Source: Cymbomonas tetramitiformis (taxonomy: Eukaryota; Chlorophyta; Pyramimonadophyceae; Pyramimonadales; Pyramimonadaceae). Taken from it: a stretch of 28,718 bases of DNA. Below the pieces are notes generated by a model, which was given only the letters and a program-made list of their open reading frames with translations, was not told where the DNA came from and searched no databases. The position numbers were made by a program, and so were the translations under genes. Every line of letters starts with the position of its first letter. The first letter of the stretch is position 1. Shown in pieces: positions 20,516-28,718 of this stretch. The stretch lies in contig LGRX02034366.1 of the NCBI GenBank assembly GCA_001247695.2, positions 1-28,718 of the forward strand. Reading direction: 5' to 3'.

Positions 20516-21870
20516 ATTCTTAAAGTGAGTCTTTGCAAGTTATTGCAGTCTCAAAGTGAAAGGTAACCACGGGACTTGTTCTGCAGGCGTCTGCTTCTTC
20601 TACGTTGATACAGCAGAAGTCACTTGCTTTTGGTGTCGATCAGCAAATCTTTTTCGCGGAAAGTCGCTGCGGTATGTTTGACGAAATAAGGCTGATCAGA
20701 AGTGGAACTCAGAACGACAACTCGAACTGGAAACTCCTCCCAAACTAGTATGCTACACCTCTCACCTCGACCTGTCGTGTGACTCGCTAGCGATACACAT
20801 GTTGATGTGTCACAGTAGGGGATACTGTCTCACGTCAGGGACCATACATAGCGCTAGCGCTAGCGCTTCCACATTACATATGACATGGCATTGTCATTAT
20901 CATTGTCATGATGCTGACGCTGACGATGACGATGACGTGCGCGTGCCTATGCCTACTGTATAGCCTGACCATGACCCTCGCCTCGCCTCGCCTCGCCTGA
21001 GTGCCTATCGCTATGCCTGCCTATCGTGTCACTGTATCTATGGGGTATCGTATGACAGAGATGTCAATCATGCATGCATCTTTCATGTTACACTGTTAAA
21101 TTTTAATTTGAAATTTCATGATCTGCTAACATCTTACCCAGGAAGAATGCATTTCTATAATTACCAATAACAGCACACACGAGACAGCCTCCCACAGCAG
21201 ACACGTCGCGTCTCGTGTGCACTCGGTCGGACAGACAAGACGAAGAGACATGTCGATGTCGATCGGATGTGATTTGATAGACACCGCGATCCGGCCCAGA
21301 GTACAGTAGGGCCGGGGAAATTAATTTACTCATACGCCCGATGTGGCGTGGTTTTTTCTTTTTCTTTTCTTTCTAGACACCGCGACAGCGACAGGCATAC
21401 GGAGCCCATACGATACAGTAGGCACAGCGCCACCGGGCACAGCGACAAGGACACACAACATCCGACAGCAGATCGAGATGCTTGACGTTGAGACGCGGGT
21501 GCAGGTGCAGGTGCCGCAGGTGCCGCACGCCGCACGCCACGACCTGCCGGTGCAGGTGCAGCACGCTCGACGCTGCACGTCGACGTGCAGCGTCGAGCGT
21601 GCAGCGTGAGCGTTGAGCGTGCAGCAGGTTGAGTAGGTTCAAGGTTGAGGTCACAGTAGAGCTCAACGCGATTCTACCCCTACTTTAGCCCTGAGCACGA
21701 AATTCTTTGCGAAATGGGGGACGAAATTGAGAAATTTTCGCAAAATATGGAGGGAGTTTCGAAATTAATGCGAAATTCAACTTATTTCGCAGGATTTGGA
21801 ATTTGAAATCCGATTTCGCATTAAATTTCGCTTTTCCCCGCCGTGCCACAGTGGTACCTGTTTGAGTCAA
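20516..21870. other. DDI1 upstream region and low-complexity stretch
   Basis: There is no gene I can support. 20516-20800 should contain the DDI1 promoter; I see no clear TATA box. 20840-21020 is simple sequence (gcgctagcgctagcgctt, repeats of gacgatgac, cgcctcgcctcgcctcgcct). 21180-21660 is rich in gtgcag/gcacgc words and contains a 42-bp palindrome. 21700-21840 has a cluster of gcgaaat words in both orientations. Confidence 0.5.
21561..21602. repeat. Perfect 42-bp palindrome
   Basis: Each arm is 21 bases (gcacgctcgacgctgcacgt, then c) and the second arm is its exact reverse complement, with no loop. The centre is between 21581 and 21582 in the SalI-like word gtcgac. It sits in a tract full of related gtgcag/gagcgt words. 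Confidence 0.95.
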
Positions 21871-22075
21871 GGTACTGGAATATCCTAGTTCACTAGATAT
21901 CAGAAACTCCCGAACTGTGTGGATAAACTCATCAGATAAATAAACCCTAAGCTAGATATACTCGGAACGGTCTCGGACGGTTTCGGTCTAGCCTACCTGT
22001 GACACAGCGCGTGTCACAACACGAACCTATATAGATGCCAGCCTCAAAGGTGGGCCTTAGAGTCCGTCATAGGGG

Positions 22076-22336
22076 TAACAGAGACGGTGAAATAAACGTG
22101 TGGATATAACGGACAACGGTGGGTTATATGCGTGTTTTTACAGTCTCCACAAACTCTGTGAAGCTGGGACGAGGTGCTCGGGTGATTCGCAGTCTAAGAT
22201 ACATGAAAATAAAATACAGGGGTTTTATTTTCCCCACCACTGATGACAGGCGGAGCTGACTTGGCACCTGAGGTCGAGGGGTGACAGAAAGACCAGGGCT
22301 CCCTCCCCCAGGGGGGGGAAGTCTGTGTCTCCGTGA
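22076..22336 (-). repeat. 3' LTR
   Basis: The 261-bp repeat from taacagagacggtgaaataa to ctgtgtctccgtga. It differs from the other LTR by one single-base indel near 22098 and one substitution near 22320. The reverse strand holds ggaaaataaaacccctg, a possible polyadenylation signal area. Confidence 0.88.
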
Positions 22337-22603
22337 CACCACCTCACCCCGAAGAGGTGAGGTGCCAAAGCAGGCATGCAAGCTAGAAAGCCCTAACCCT
22401 AAACCATACAGATAGTTACAGGCCCATTGGGACCTTTCTCAGTCCAGCTAGTTGCGGATCCCCGCTCGGGCGCTGGCCCGGAACAATCTATAGGCTAACG
22501 GAGTCAGGCATCGAAGGTTTGAGGTGTCTACTGAATTCTAATGGATACACGGAGGTCCACACATGTTGGTGTCGGCGATTGGCGACGATGCGGAACTCGA
22601 TGC

Positions 22604-23090
22604 TCACTTGGAGCTGCTGCTGCCAGACCCGCTGAAGGACGGGATCCACGGGGTGGACCGGAAGGCCGGCCAGTCAACATCATCATCCTCGTGTTGCACG
22701 ATGGAGAGCGCCGCAGGCGCGTCGTCATCGCTGTCGCTGTAAGCCGTGGGTGCCCCCTTGGGAGGGTCGATGCCGCGATGAGGGGGCGGCTCAACCGAGA
22801 AGCGGACAGATAATGCGGCCGCGTCAGGTGGAGGAGCCGCATCCTGCGGTGCAGGCTCGAGCTCGCGGAGGGCGTGGGCCTGCGGCGCGTCCGAGGGCGG
22901 CCATGCGGACATGGAAGGGGGTTTGGGTGGAGCACGGGGTGCGAGGGCGGGAGCACGCCCTGGTGCGAAGGCCTGGACACACACGTAGGGGCAAATGCCG
23001 TCGGAGTCCATGTGGCCGGTCGTGACGGCCCACAGGCGGAAGCACGTCACGCACGGCATGCCAGTGCCGTCCCATACCAAGTAGCGCCCG
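22604..23090 (-). pseudogene. Gag zinc-finger and acidic tail in another frame
   Basis: Immediately after the stop of the capsid-like frame, a second minus-strand frame continues. It carries CVTCFRLWAVTTGHMDSDGI followed by CPYVC, that is C-x2-C-x12-H-x7-C-x3-C, a zinc-finger-like layout, though not the compact CCHC knuckle of most Gags. It is followed by a Pro/Ala-rich and then an acidic Ser/Asp stretch (AYSDSDDDAPAALSIVQHED). The frame is offset by +1 relative to the frame before it. This is either a programmed frameshift or a mutation. Confidence 0.45.
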
Positions 23091-23096
23091 CCCGCA

Positions 23097-24154
23097 TCAT
23101 TCCTTCTTCCAAGTCCCCTCGGGCGGGATGAACTTGTGCCTGCTCATGGAGTGAAAGGACCCGGCAGGCTCCTTCCCGCCACCACCACCGGTGCGGGTAG
23201 CACCACCAGACGAAGGCAAGGCAGGCGCGGAGAGTCGGGCAAGGGCGGACTCGTCACGGAAAACCTTACCAAGCCGCAGGGTGAGGGAGGCGAAGGTGAA
23301 GTTGTTGTTGGTGCTGAGCTCGCGCAGCACCACCAGATATAATGGTGTAACGTAGGGGGACTTGGCCGCGGACGATCGGAGGACGGTGTACACGTCCTCC
23401 ACCAGGCTGCGGTCGGTGTAGTCAGGGTACAGACGGCGATGCTTGTCCGCGAGGGTGCGCACGACAGCCAGTTGGGGGGCGGGCTCAATGGTCTCGTCAA
23501 TCACAGTCGAGCGAAGGCGGACCCAGAAACGATGGGTGTCGGGGTCGCCAATGCCCTCGACCTGGTAGCGAAGGCGCTGTAAAGCGCAGCGCCCGTCGTG
23601 CGGGAAAATCTCGGCGGACTCCTCGTAGAGGGAAAGCGCCATGCCGCGGAGAACAGTGGGGAGCACGGTAAAAATGAGCTCGTTGATGGTGTAGTGGTAG
23701 TACTCGTACTCGAAGTCCAGATCCAGAAGCTTGAAGACCTCGTCGCGGGAGATAGGACCGAAGACGTGGGACATGTTTGCCAGCAGGACGGCGAAGTCAG
23801 CCTCGGAATCCGGTCCATCCAAAGAGAGGCCCACGTTCGACTTGAATCCATGCGAACGAAGAAGCTTGGCCAGGTCCTCCCCATAAGCGAAGGCGTAGTC
23901 CATTTTCTCAGTGAATACGCTGGGAGGCTCGCACAGGAGTGGATGTCCATACACCGCTGTTTTGATGAAAGTCGACAGCAGTTGGTGAACGTGACACCGA
24001 CCGGCGTAGGGCGGGTGATCAACGTGGACATGGGCACCACCGGCTCGCCAGATGAATCCCCAGACGGACTGGAGGCACTGGGGGTAGGGGAAGCCCCGCC
24101 CGTGGGTCGGGCAGCGCGAAGGCGACTGCCAAGCGAAATGCGCTCCGCGGACAT
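23097..24154 (-). pseudogene. Gag-like coding region, capsid part, with a frame change
   Basis: The clearest protein runs from about 23998 to the stop at 23097 in one frame, about 300 residues. It includes MDYAFAYGEDLAKLLRSHGF, a Tyr/Glu-rich helix area (EYEYYHYTINELIF) and a Gly/Thr-rich tail before FHSMSRHKFIPPEGTW. This helical arrangement before a zinc finger is typical of retrotransposon Gag. The likely natural start (ATG at 24154, MSAERISLGS and a Ser/Pro-rich leader) is in a different frame and would need a shift near 24000. No pol domain follows. The match to Gag is by layout and by its position between LTRs, since the sequence is too diverged to place in a named family. Confidence 0.55.
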
Positions 24155-24392
24155 TGCTGGAAGTACGTAACGTGAAATGCTGAAAAAGTCGGTGTGGTAA
24201 AGGTGGGTGTGGTCGAGGACAAGGTGCTCGAATAATTTCCCGGTGCCAAGGGGGACGCGGGGTGAAGATGACGGCAAAGAGGACGAAGGTGCTCAGCCGA
24301 ATTTGGTGAAAAGCGTGAAAGTTACCGCACAAGGTACGGGATCAGAGAATTCGAAAGCGTGAGCAAACTCGCCAGTGGTGAGGCCCAACACC

Positions 24393-24652
24393 TAACAGAG
24401 ACGGTGAAATAAACGGTGGATATAACGGACAACGGTGGGTTATATGCGTGTTTTTACAGTCTCCACAAACTCTGTGAAGCTGGGACGAGGTGCTCGGGTG
24501 ATTCGCAGTCTAAGATACATGAAAATAAAATACAGGGGTTTTATTTTCCCCACCACTGATGACAGGCGGAGCTGACTTGGCACCTGAGGTCGAGGGGTGA
24601 CAGAAAGACCAGGGCTCCCTCCCCCAGGGGGGGGGAGTCTGTGTCTCCGTGA
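24393..24652 (-). repeat. 5' LTR
   Basis: The 260-bp partner of 22076-22336, with two differences in total. Downstream of it on the minus strand, a few bases in, is tgggcctcaccac, which begins with TGG as a tRNA primer site would. I could not assign a tRNA. Confidence 0.88.
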
Positions 24653-24956
24653 AGGGGCCTGACCGGGACTCCCAGTCAGGGTTGCCTATACAGATTTCAG
24701 CACAAGGTTGTCAATCAGATTTGAAATCAGTCTGGTCGTTTGATAATCAACCTGATAATCAGCCCGATTGTCTGATATGATCGTCTGGTCGCGGTCTGAT
24801 CCGATCATCCGATTATCTGATGCATCACTACAAGCATCCGGTGATAATCTGATATGGTGTGATCGTTCATGGGGGAACAGACTTTCCCCCCACTGTATGG
24901 GGGGTGCTGAAATCTGTATAGGCAGCCCTGACTGGGAGTCCCGGTGCAGGCCCCTA
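24653..24956. repeat. Inner part of the foldback element with 50-bp near-perfect arms
   Basis: The left arm begins aggggcctgaccgggactcc and ends ctatacagatttcagca at 24702. The right arm 24906-24956 is its reverse complement with one inserted base and one change. The loop is about 200 bp and is full of the words ctgat, gataatc and gatcatc. The arms extend outward on the other side of the LTR insertion (gtcat at 22066-22070 against atgac at 24957-24961). Confidence 0.9.
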
Positions 24957-25224
24957 TGACAGATTCCTAGGTAGCCAACACTGGACTGGTGGTTGATGAT
25001 TGTTCGTGTTGTGACACACCAAGGTGTCACAGGTAGCTAGGTCCGAGACCGTCCCGGCTTCCAGACCGCTCCGGGTATATCTAGCTTAGGGTTTATTTCT
25101 TATGAGAGTCTATCTATACGATTGAGTTCACTGACTGAACTGAACTAGGATATTCCAGTAGGTCGTGGACCCATTCCACGTTTTTACCACTTGGTAATTT
25201 GGCCATGATTGGCTAAACAGCCGC

Positions 25225-25728
25225 TTGGAGAGGTGGTGCGCGAGAGCGCGTTTGGGTGCATCTAGGAATTGTGGCTTGAGCCGAGTCGGCGGGCGACTTG
25301 GGACAGCGGCTATGGGGTCGTCGCCTCGTTCCGCTAGACTAGTTGAGGCAATGTTCATCCTTGGTTTTTTTCTGGCCTTGATCCCGTTGGTTACTGAGTT
25401 TTGGGTTGGTGTTCGCGACACCTTCGACTTCGACGACATCTTCGAGTGCCCCTCGCTTGCATGTTCTCTTCGCTCGCTCCGCAGCGGTTCATCCCGATTT
25501 TTTCCGCAACCACACCCGAACGCGCTCGTGCGTGCTACCTTCCCTCAGCCTTTTCTAGAGATGGGTGTTACCACAAGTGGCTACTGCCCGAAGGTCCGGT
25601 CCTCCCACAACCAATACATCCGGGACTTGGGGGGTTATTACGATGGAAAAATACAGGGTCAGATCGTCACGTTAGGATTTATACAATTCTCAATCAATTT
25701 TCTCTACGAGTATAATTCCCGTGTATAA
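25225..25728 (+). CDS. Hypothetical protein with one hydrophobic segment
   Basis: The 167-codon open frame is the longest in the right-hand 3 kb and is less AT-rich than what follows. From residue 43 it has a hydrophobic stretch (MFILGFFLALIPLVTEFWVG) that could span a membrane, then an acidic aromatic patch (VRDTFDFDDIFECP). The last third has no clear protein character. The best internal start may be the ATG at 25312 or 25351. It begins about 65 bases beyond the foldback element. Its end region contains aaatacagggtc at 25651, repeated inverted at 25747-25758, so part may belong to another small inverted-repeat element. No family is recognised, and it may not be a gene. Confidence 0.25.
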   Translation: MERWCARARLGASRNCGLSRVGGRLGTAAMGSSPRSARLVEAMFILGFFLALIPLVTEFWVGVRDTFDFDDIFECPSLACSLRSLRSGSSRFFPQPHPNALVRATFPQPFLEMGVTTSGYCPKVRSSHNQYIRDLGGYYDGKIQGQIVTLGFIQFSINFLYEYNSRV

Positions 25729-25758
25729 TCACGCTTTCGAGTGGAGACCCTGTATTTT

Positions 25759-27261
25759 CGAAACACTTGACCGCGCTTCAAGTAAGCGGTGAAATAACCC
25801 CTTTGGGGCATTTTTTTTACGGTAAGTACCTTTTTACAAGATATACCGTATCACTTCTTTGAACACCTCTCTCCTCGTTTCACCTTTCCTCCAGCGGCCA
25901 GCTTAGGACATACCCTTCGCGTCCTAACATGAAGGAAGCAAGATGTTGCGCGGTGGAAACCTTTAACCCCTAAACCGTCATAACTATTTTTGGTTTTGGT
26001 TGAAGTCAGTGTTTCCCATATACCCGCCGCATACGAAGGCCGATTTGCGTTTTGAGCATACCACTTGAAACGTATTTCAAAGGCGCATCGTACTGCATTG
26101 TTCAAAATTGAGCATCGAGTGAAAATGCGATGTCACCAATGAATGTATATCTCACGCATTGCGGCGCTGAATGCGTATCCACTGCCCCGTGTAAACCCTA
26201 ATCATGACCCTAGCATGTTTTGCATAACGCCTAGCTATGTGTTGAAGATGTAACGTGACCTAAATAGGGTTGAGCATGCGTATTTATACGCGCAAACCAT
26301 AACCGTGTGTTGTGTCAAACGATTTTCACACTCTTCATCGTTCGAGCTTGCAAGCATGCGGCAGTTTTGAGGGACATTGGGCACGCAGTTCGATGCGCAT
26401 AAGGGAGACCTTTTCAAAACTGTTTTCAAATGCATTTTTGGATTTTAGACGGCTTCAAAAATCAATTTTTGGTACCCTTGGGTCATATATGACCCAGGAA
26501 ACGGTTTAAGGGTTAAGTAGCCTTGCAAATCGCAGGTTCGCAGCTTACCTCCCTTAATCTCGTCTTATTTTCTCACAGTATGTAAGCTTGATTTCCTCAG
26601 GCCCGAGATATAACGTTCGCGCAAAACACCTCTCCGGTCCTTCTCGCAAAAGACCTCTCCGTCCAATAGACCTCGCCAACCACGGTATTTTTCATTGACA
26701 TTACAGCAAACAATTTAGACTTTACGTACTTAGGGGCTGAACTTACGCTTAACTTACCCTGAACTGACGTTGAACTTACGATGACCTTACGATGAAAAAT
26801 TAAGGGGCTGAAGTTTTCCGCATGCGCGCTTGCTTCACCTACGTACACTCTCGCATGTATTTTTATTACGTTCAACACATTTTCCCTTCTTAATCTAGCT
26901 GTCTTAAGTCCCTCGTTCCTTTACCGCACAGGATCTTTCTTGCGCAAGAAGAATCTTCTACTAGCACGCCACTAGATTCTGACCCCACTGTAAAAACTGT
27001 CGCTAGAAAGTGGCACGCCTCGATGACACTAAATTCCAAATCATTTGTTTACCGTCCATGCATCGCAACGATAACGATTCAGATTTAAAACTGACTGCTG
27101 ACGTCACCATTTCACTTTACATTTTATTTCGCTTTATTCAACGCTTCCAAATCTCCCATTCCCGGTCGCTTTCCCCATTCCCGGTCAGTTGACAGTCGCA
27201 AACGCTAAACGGTCACAGTCAACAGTGCCGTTCATGAGTTGTTAAGTATGGAAATGCGAGT
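25759..27261. other. Gene-free AT-rich stretch
   Basis: No gene is supported. Local features are a cluster of acttac/cttacg words at 26725-26795, short duplicated words around acctctccg at 26630-26660, and scattered palindromic words such as gggtcatatatgaccc at 26481. Confidence 0.5.
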
Positions 27262-28718
27262 TATCGCTTGCCCGCCCCAACTTTGTTGCGCTACTGCAGG
27301 CACAGCCCCTTGTGATTTTAATCACATTACATGAAGTACAATTTTTTCCAACGTTCGTAACTAAGATATATTTACTCACAAGGCGAATACCTTTTTCTTG
27401 AGCTCTTGATCGACCCCATCTGCAACCGCATCAGCTTCGTTTGCAGTCGCGACTGCAAGCTAAGTTGATGCGGTTCAAGATAGGGTCGACCAATTCACGA
27501 CAGGCGAGGGGTGATCTTGCGTTCTAGCGCTAGAAACTTGTCAGATATATTCGTATCAATAATCTGTATGAGTATATCCCGTAAGTTTCAGGTCATACCT
27601 TGAAGCATACTTCAAACAGTCGCATATTGGTTCCAAACCCAAAACATCTGCCTTAGAAATAAATTGCGCGTCTCGCGTACAAGTAACTTGAAGCTTTGAG
27701 CTTCAAGTAACTTAAGGATATGCATCTTGGCAGTATTTGTGCCAAGTTTCGTGCTCTATGACGCACGGGAAGCCCTCGGCTGTTTGGCATCTTTGGGTTT
27801 GGGTTCGAACCCAAACCCAAACCCAAAACATCTGCCTTGGAAATAAAATGCGCGTTTCGCGCACAAGTAACTTGAAGCCTTGAGCTTCAGTTAACTTAAA
27901 GATATGTATCTTGGCAGTATTTGTGCCAAGTTTCGCGCTCTAGGACGCACGGGAAGCCCTCGGCTGTATGGCATCTTTGGGTTTGGGTGTCACGTTCGAC
28001 CCCAAACCCAAAACATCTGCCTTAGAAATAAATTGCGCGTTGGGCGCACAAGTAACTTGAAGCTTTGAGCTTCAAGGAACTTAAATAAATATCTCTTGGC
28101 AGTATTTGCGCCAAGTTTCGTGCGCTAGGACGCACGGGAAGCCCTCGGCTGTTTGGCATCTTTTTTGATTAACCCAAACCCAAAACTGTCTTGCATAATT
28201 AGAGTTATCATGCACTCTAAATAACGAAACCTGGCAGATACGTGTATTCATAACAATAATATGAATATATCCTGGAAGTTTCAGGGCCTACCGTCAAGCA
28301 TACTTCAAACAGTCGCATCTTGACAAGAGGCGTTATGGGTTTGGATTCTCTTGTCAAGATGCGACCGTTTCGAGCATACTCGAAGGCATGCTCTGAAACT
28401 TACGGGATACATTCGTATTATTGATACGAATATATCTGACAGGTTTCTTGCGCTAGAACGCAAGAACACCCCTCGGCTGTTGTGAATTGGTCGACCTTAT
28501 CTTGAACCCCATCGACCTAGCTTGCAGTCGCGACTGCAAACGAAGCTGATGCGGTTGCAGATGGGGTCGATCAAGAGCTCAAGAAAAAGGTATTCGCCTT
28601 GTGAATACATATATCTTAGTTACGAACGTTGAAAAAAATTGTACTTCATGTAATGTGATGAAAAACACAAGGGGCTGTGCCTGCAGTAGCGCAACAAAGT
28701 TGGGGCGGGCAAGCGATA
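27262..28718. mobile_element. Composite foldback element, reaching the window edge
   Basis: Inverted arms of about 365 bp lie at 27262-27627 and 28357-28718 (the right end is cut by the window). The outermost word is tatcgcttgcccgccccaac and its reverse complement is the last 20 bases. The arms carry their own hairpins, for example cgcatcagcttcgtttgcag against ctgcaagctaagttgatgcg. Between the arms are three tandem 184-bp units and a further inverted pair at 28280-28415. There is no coding frame, so this would be a non-autonomous element. The arms are similar but not identical (several substitutions), so this is not a simple assembly fold. Confidence 0.8.
27637..28190. repeat. Three tandem 184-bp units made of hairpins
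   Basis: Units start at about 27637, 27821 and 28006. Each contains three small hairpins: acttgaagctttgagcttca, ttggcagtatttgtgccaag, and a boundary stem of gggtttgggt and acccaaaccc. The copies are about 90% alike, and the third ends with a shortened boundary stem. Confidence 0.88.

Larger units (their letters stand above)
22076..24652 (-). mobile_element. Non-autonomous LTR retrotransposon with Gag-like region only
   Basis: Direct repeats of 261 and 260 bp flank a 2.06-kb body. The 5-bp words agggg on both outer sides (22071-22075 and 24653-24657) are a target-site duplication. The coding strand is minus, so 24393-24652 is the 5' LTR and 22076-22336 the 3' LTR. Just inside the 3' LTR (minus strand) is a purine-rich ggggtgaggtggtg, a fair polypurine tract. 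The body has Gag-like reading frames but no protease, integrase or reverse transcriptase. This matches the class called TR-GAG elements in plants (known class; assignment is inference). The LTRs do not show clear TG...CA ends as drawn. Confidence 0.78.
21875..25158. mobile_element. Foldback (long inverted repeat) element, split by a retrotransposon
   Basis: The outer ends are inverted copies: ctggaatatcctagttca at 21875 and its reverse complement ending at 25158. TA dinucleotides sit just outside at 21873-21874 and 25159-25160, as in Tc1/mariner-type insertions. The arms continue inward through aaataaaccctaagctagat and gtcacaacacgaac on the left, with matching inverted copies at 25087 and 25010. 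They end with a nearly identical 50-bp inner part (24653-24702 against 24906-24956). Without the 2.6-kb insertion the element would be about 710 bp, with arms of about 250 bp and a loop at 24703-24905. It has no transposase gene, so it would be a non-autonomous MITE-like or foldback element. Confidence 0.8.

Noticed and set aside
22528..24277. Several long plus- and minus-strand frames overlapping the Gag-like region
   Set aside because: They are GC-driven shadow frames; only the frames with Gag-like helices and the cysteine/histidine motif were kept.
27780..27815. Possible tRNA T-arm (gggttcgaaccc)
   Set aside because: It is the boundary hairpin of the 184-bp units; no acceptor stem, anticodon arm or D-arm fits around it.
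1..28718. CRISPR arrays, rRNA or phage and bacterial operons
   Set aside because: No repeat-spacer pattern, no ribosomal RNA core sequences and no closely packed bacterial-type genes were seen.

Overview
The window is nuclear DNA of a eukaryote. Genes are cut by GT-AG introns whose reading phases match across exons, there are several minisatellites, and there is an LTR retrotransposon. The adenylate kinase has the long-lid form with a sequence close to plant and algal enzymes. Together with the GC-rich, minisatellite-filled introns this suggests a unicellular alga, perhaps a green (prasinophyte-like) one. That taxonomic guess is inference and cannot be settled from the sequence alone.

Positions 1 to about 9.9 kb are GC-rich and carry one very long gene, or two or three adjacent ones, on the minus strand. 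The best-supported part (9890-5462) encodes a protein with three copies of a cysteine module that looks like a zinc-binding knuckle. More exons follow toward the left edge (2942-771 and 385-94), and the gene runs out of the window. Several long introns hold their own unrelated minisatellite (units of about 37, 26, 30-31, 30 and 57 bp, plus one degenerate array).

From 9.9 to 13.2 kb lie three compact genes. The first is a minus-strand protein built of 11-residue amphipathic repeats (11257-10210). The second is a small two-exon unknown (11781-11409). The third is an intronless plus-strand adenylate kinase (12483-13163) with a good TATA box. From 13.2 to 16.7 kb I see no gene, only an almost perfect tandem duplication of an 805-bp unit.

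From 20515 down to 16966 runs a complete eight-exon DDI1 gene (ubiquitin-like domain, retroviral-type aspartic protease, UBA), 417 residues. Its last intron-rich stretch hides the UBA exon about 1.9 kb from the protease, and one intron carries a 52-bp minisatellite with a two-unit higher-order period.

From 21.9 to 25.2 kb is a nested mobile-element structure. A long inverted-repeat (foldback, TA-flanked) element is split by a 2.6-kb LTR retrotransposon that has only a Gag-like coding region and made a 5-bp target duplication. The right end (27262-28718) is another, very different foldback element. It has arms of about 365 bp, a core of three 184-bp tandem units, and hairpins throughout. It touches the window edge.

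The splice models were made by eye from reading phase, splice consensus and protein continuity. RNA-seq would confirm or correct them.
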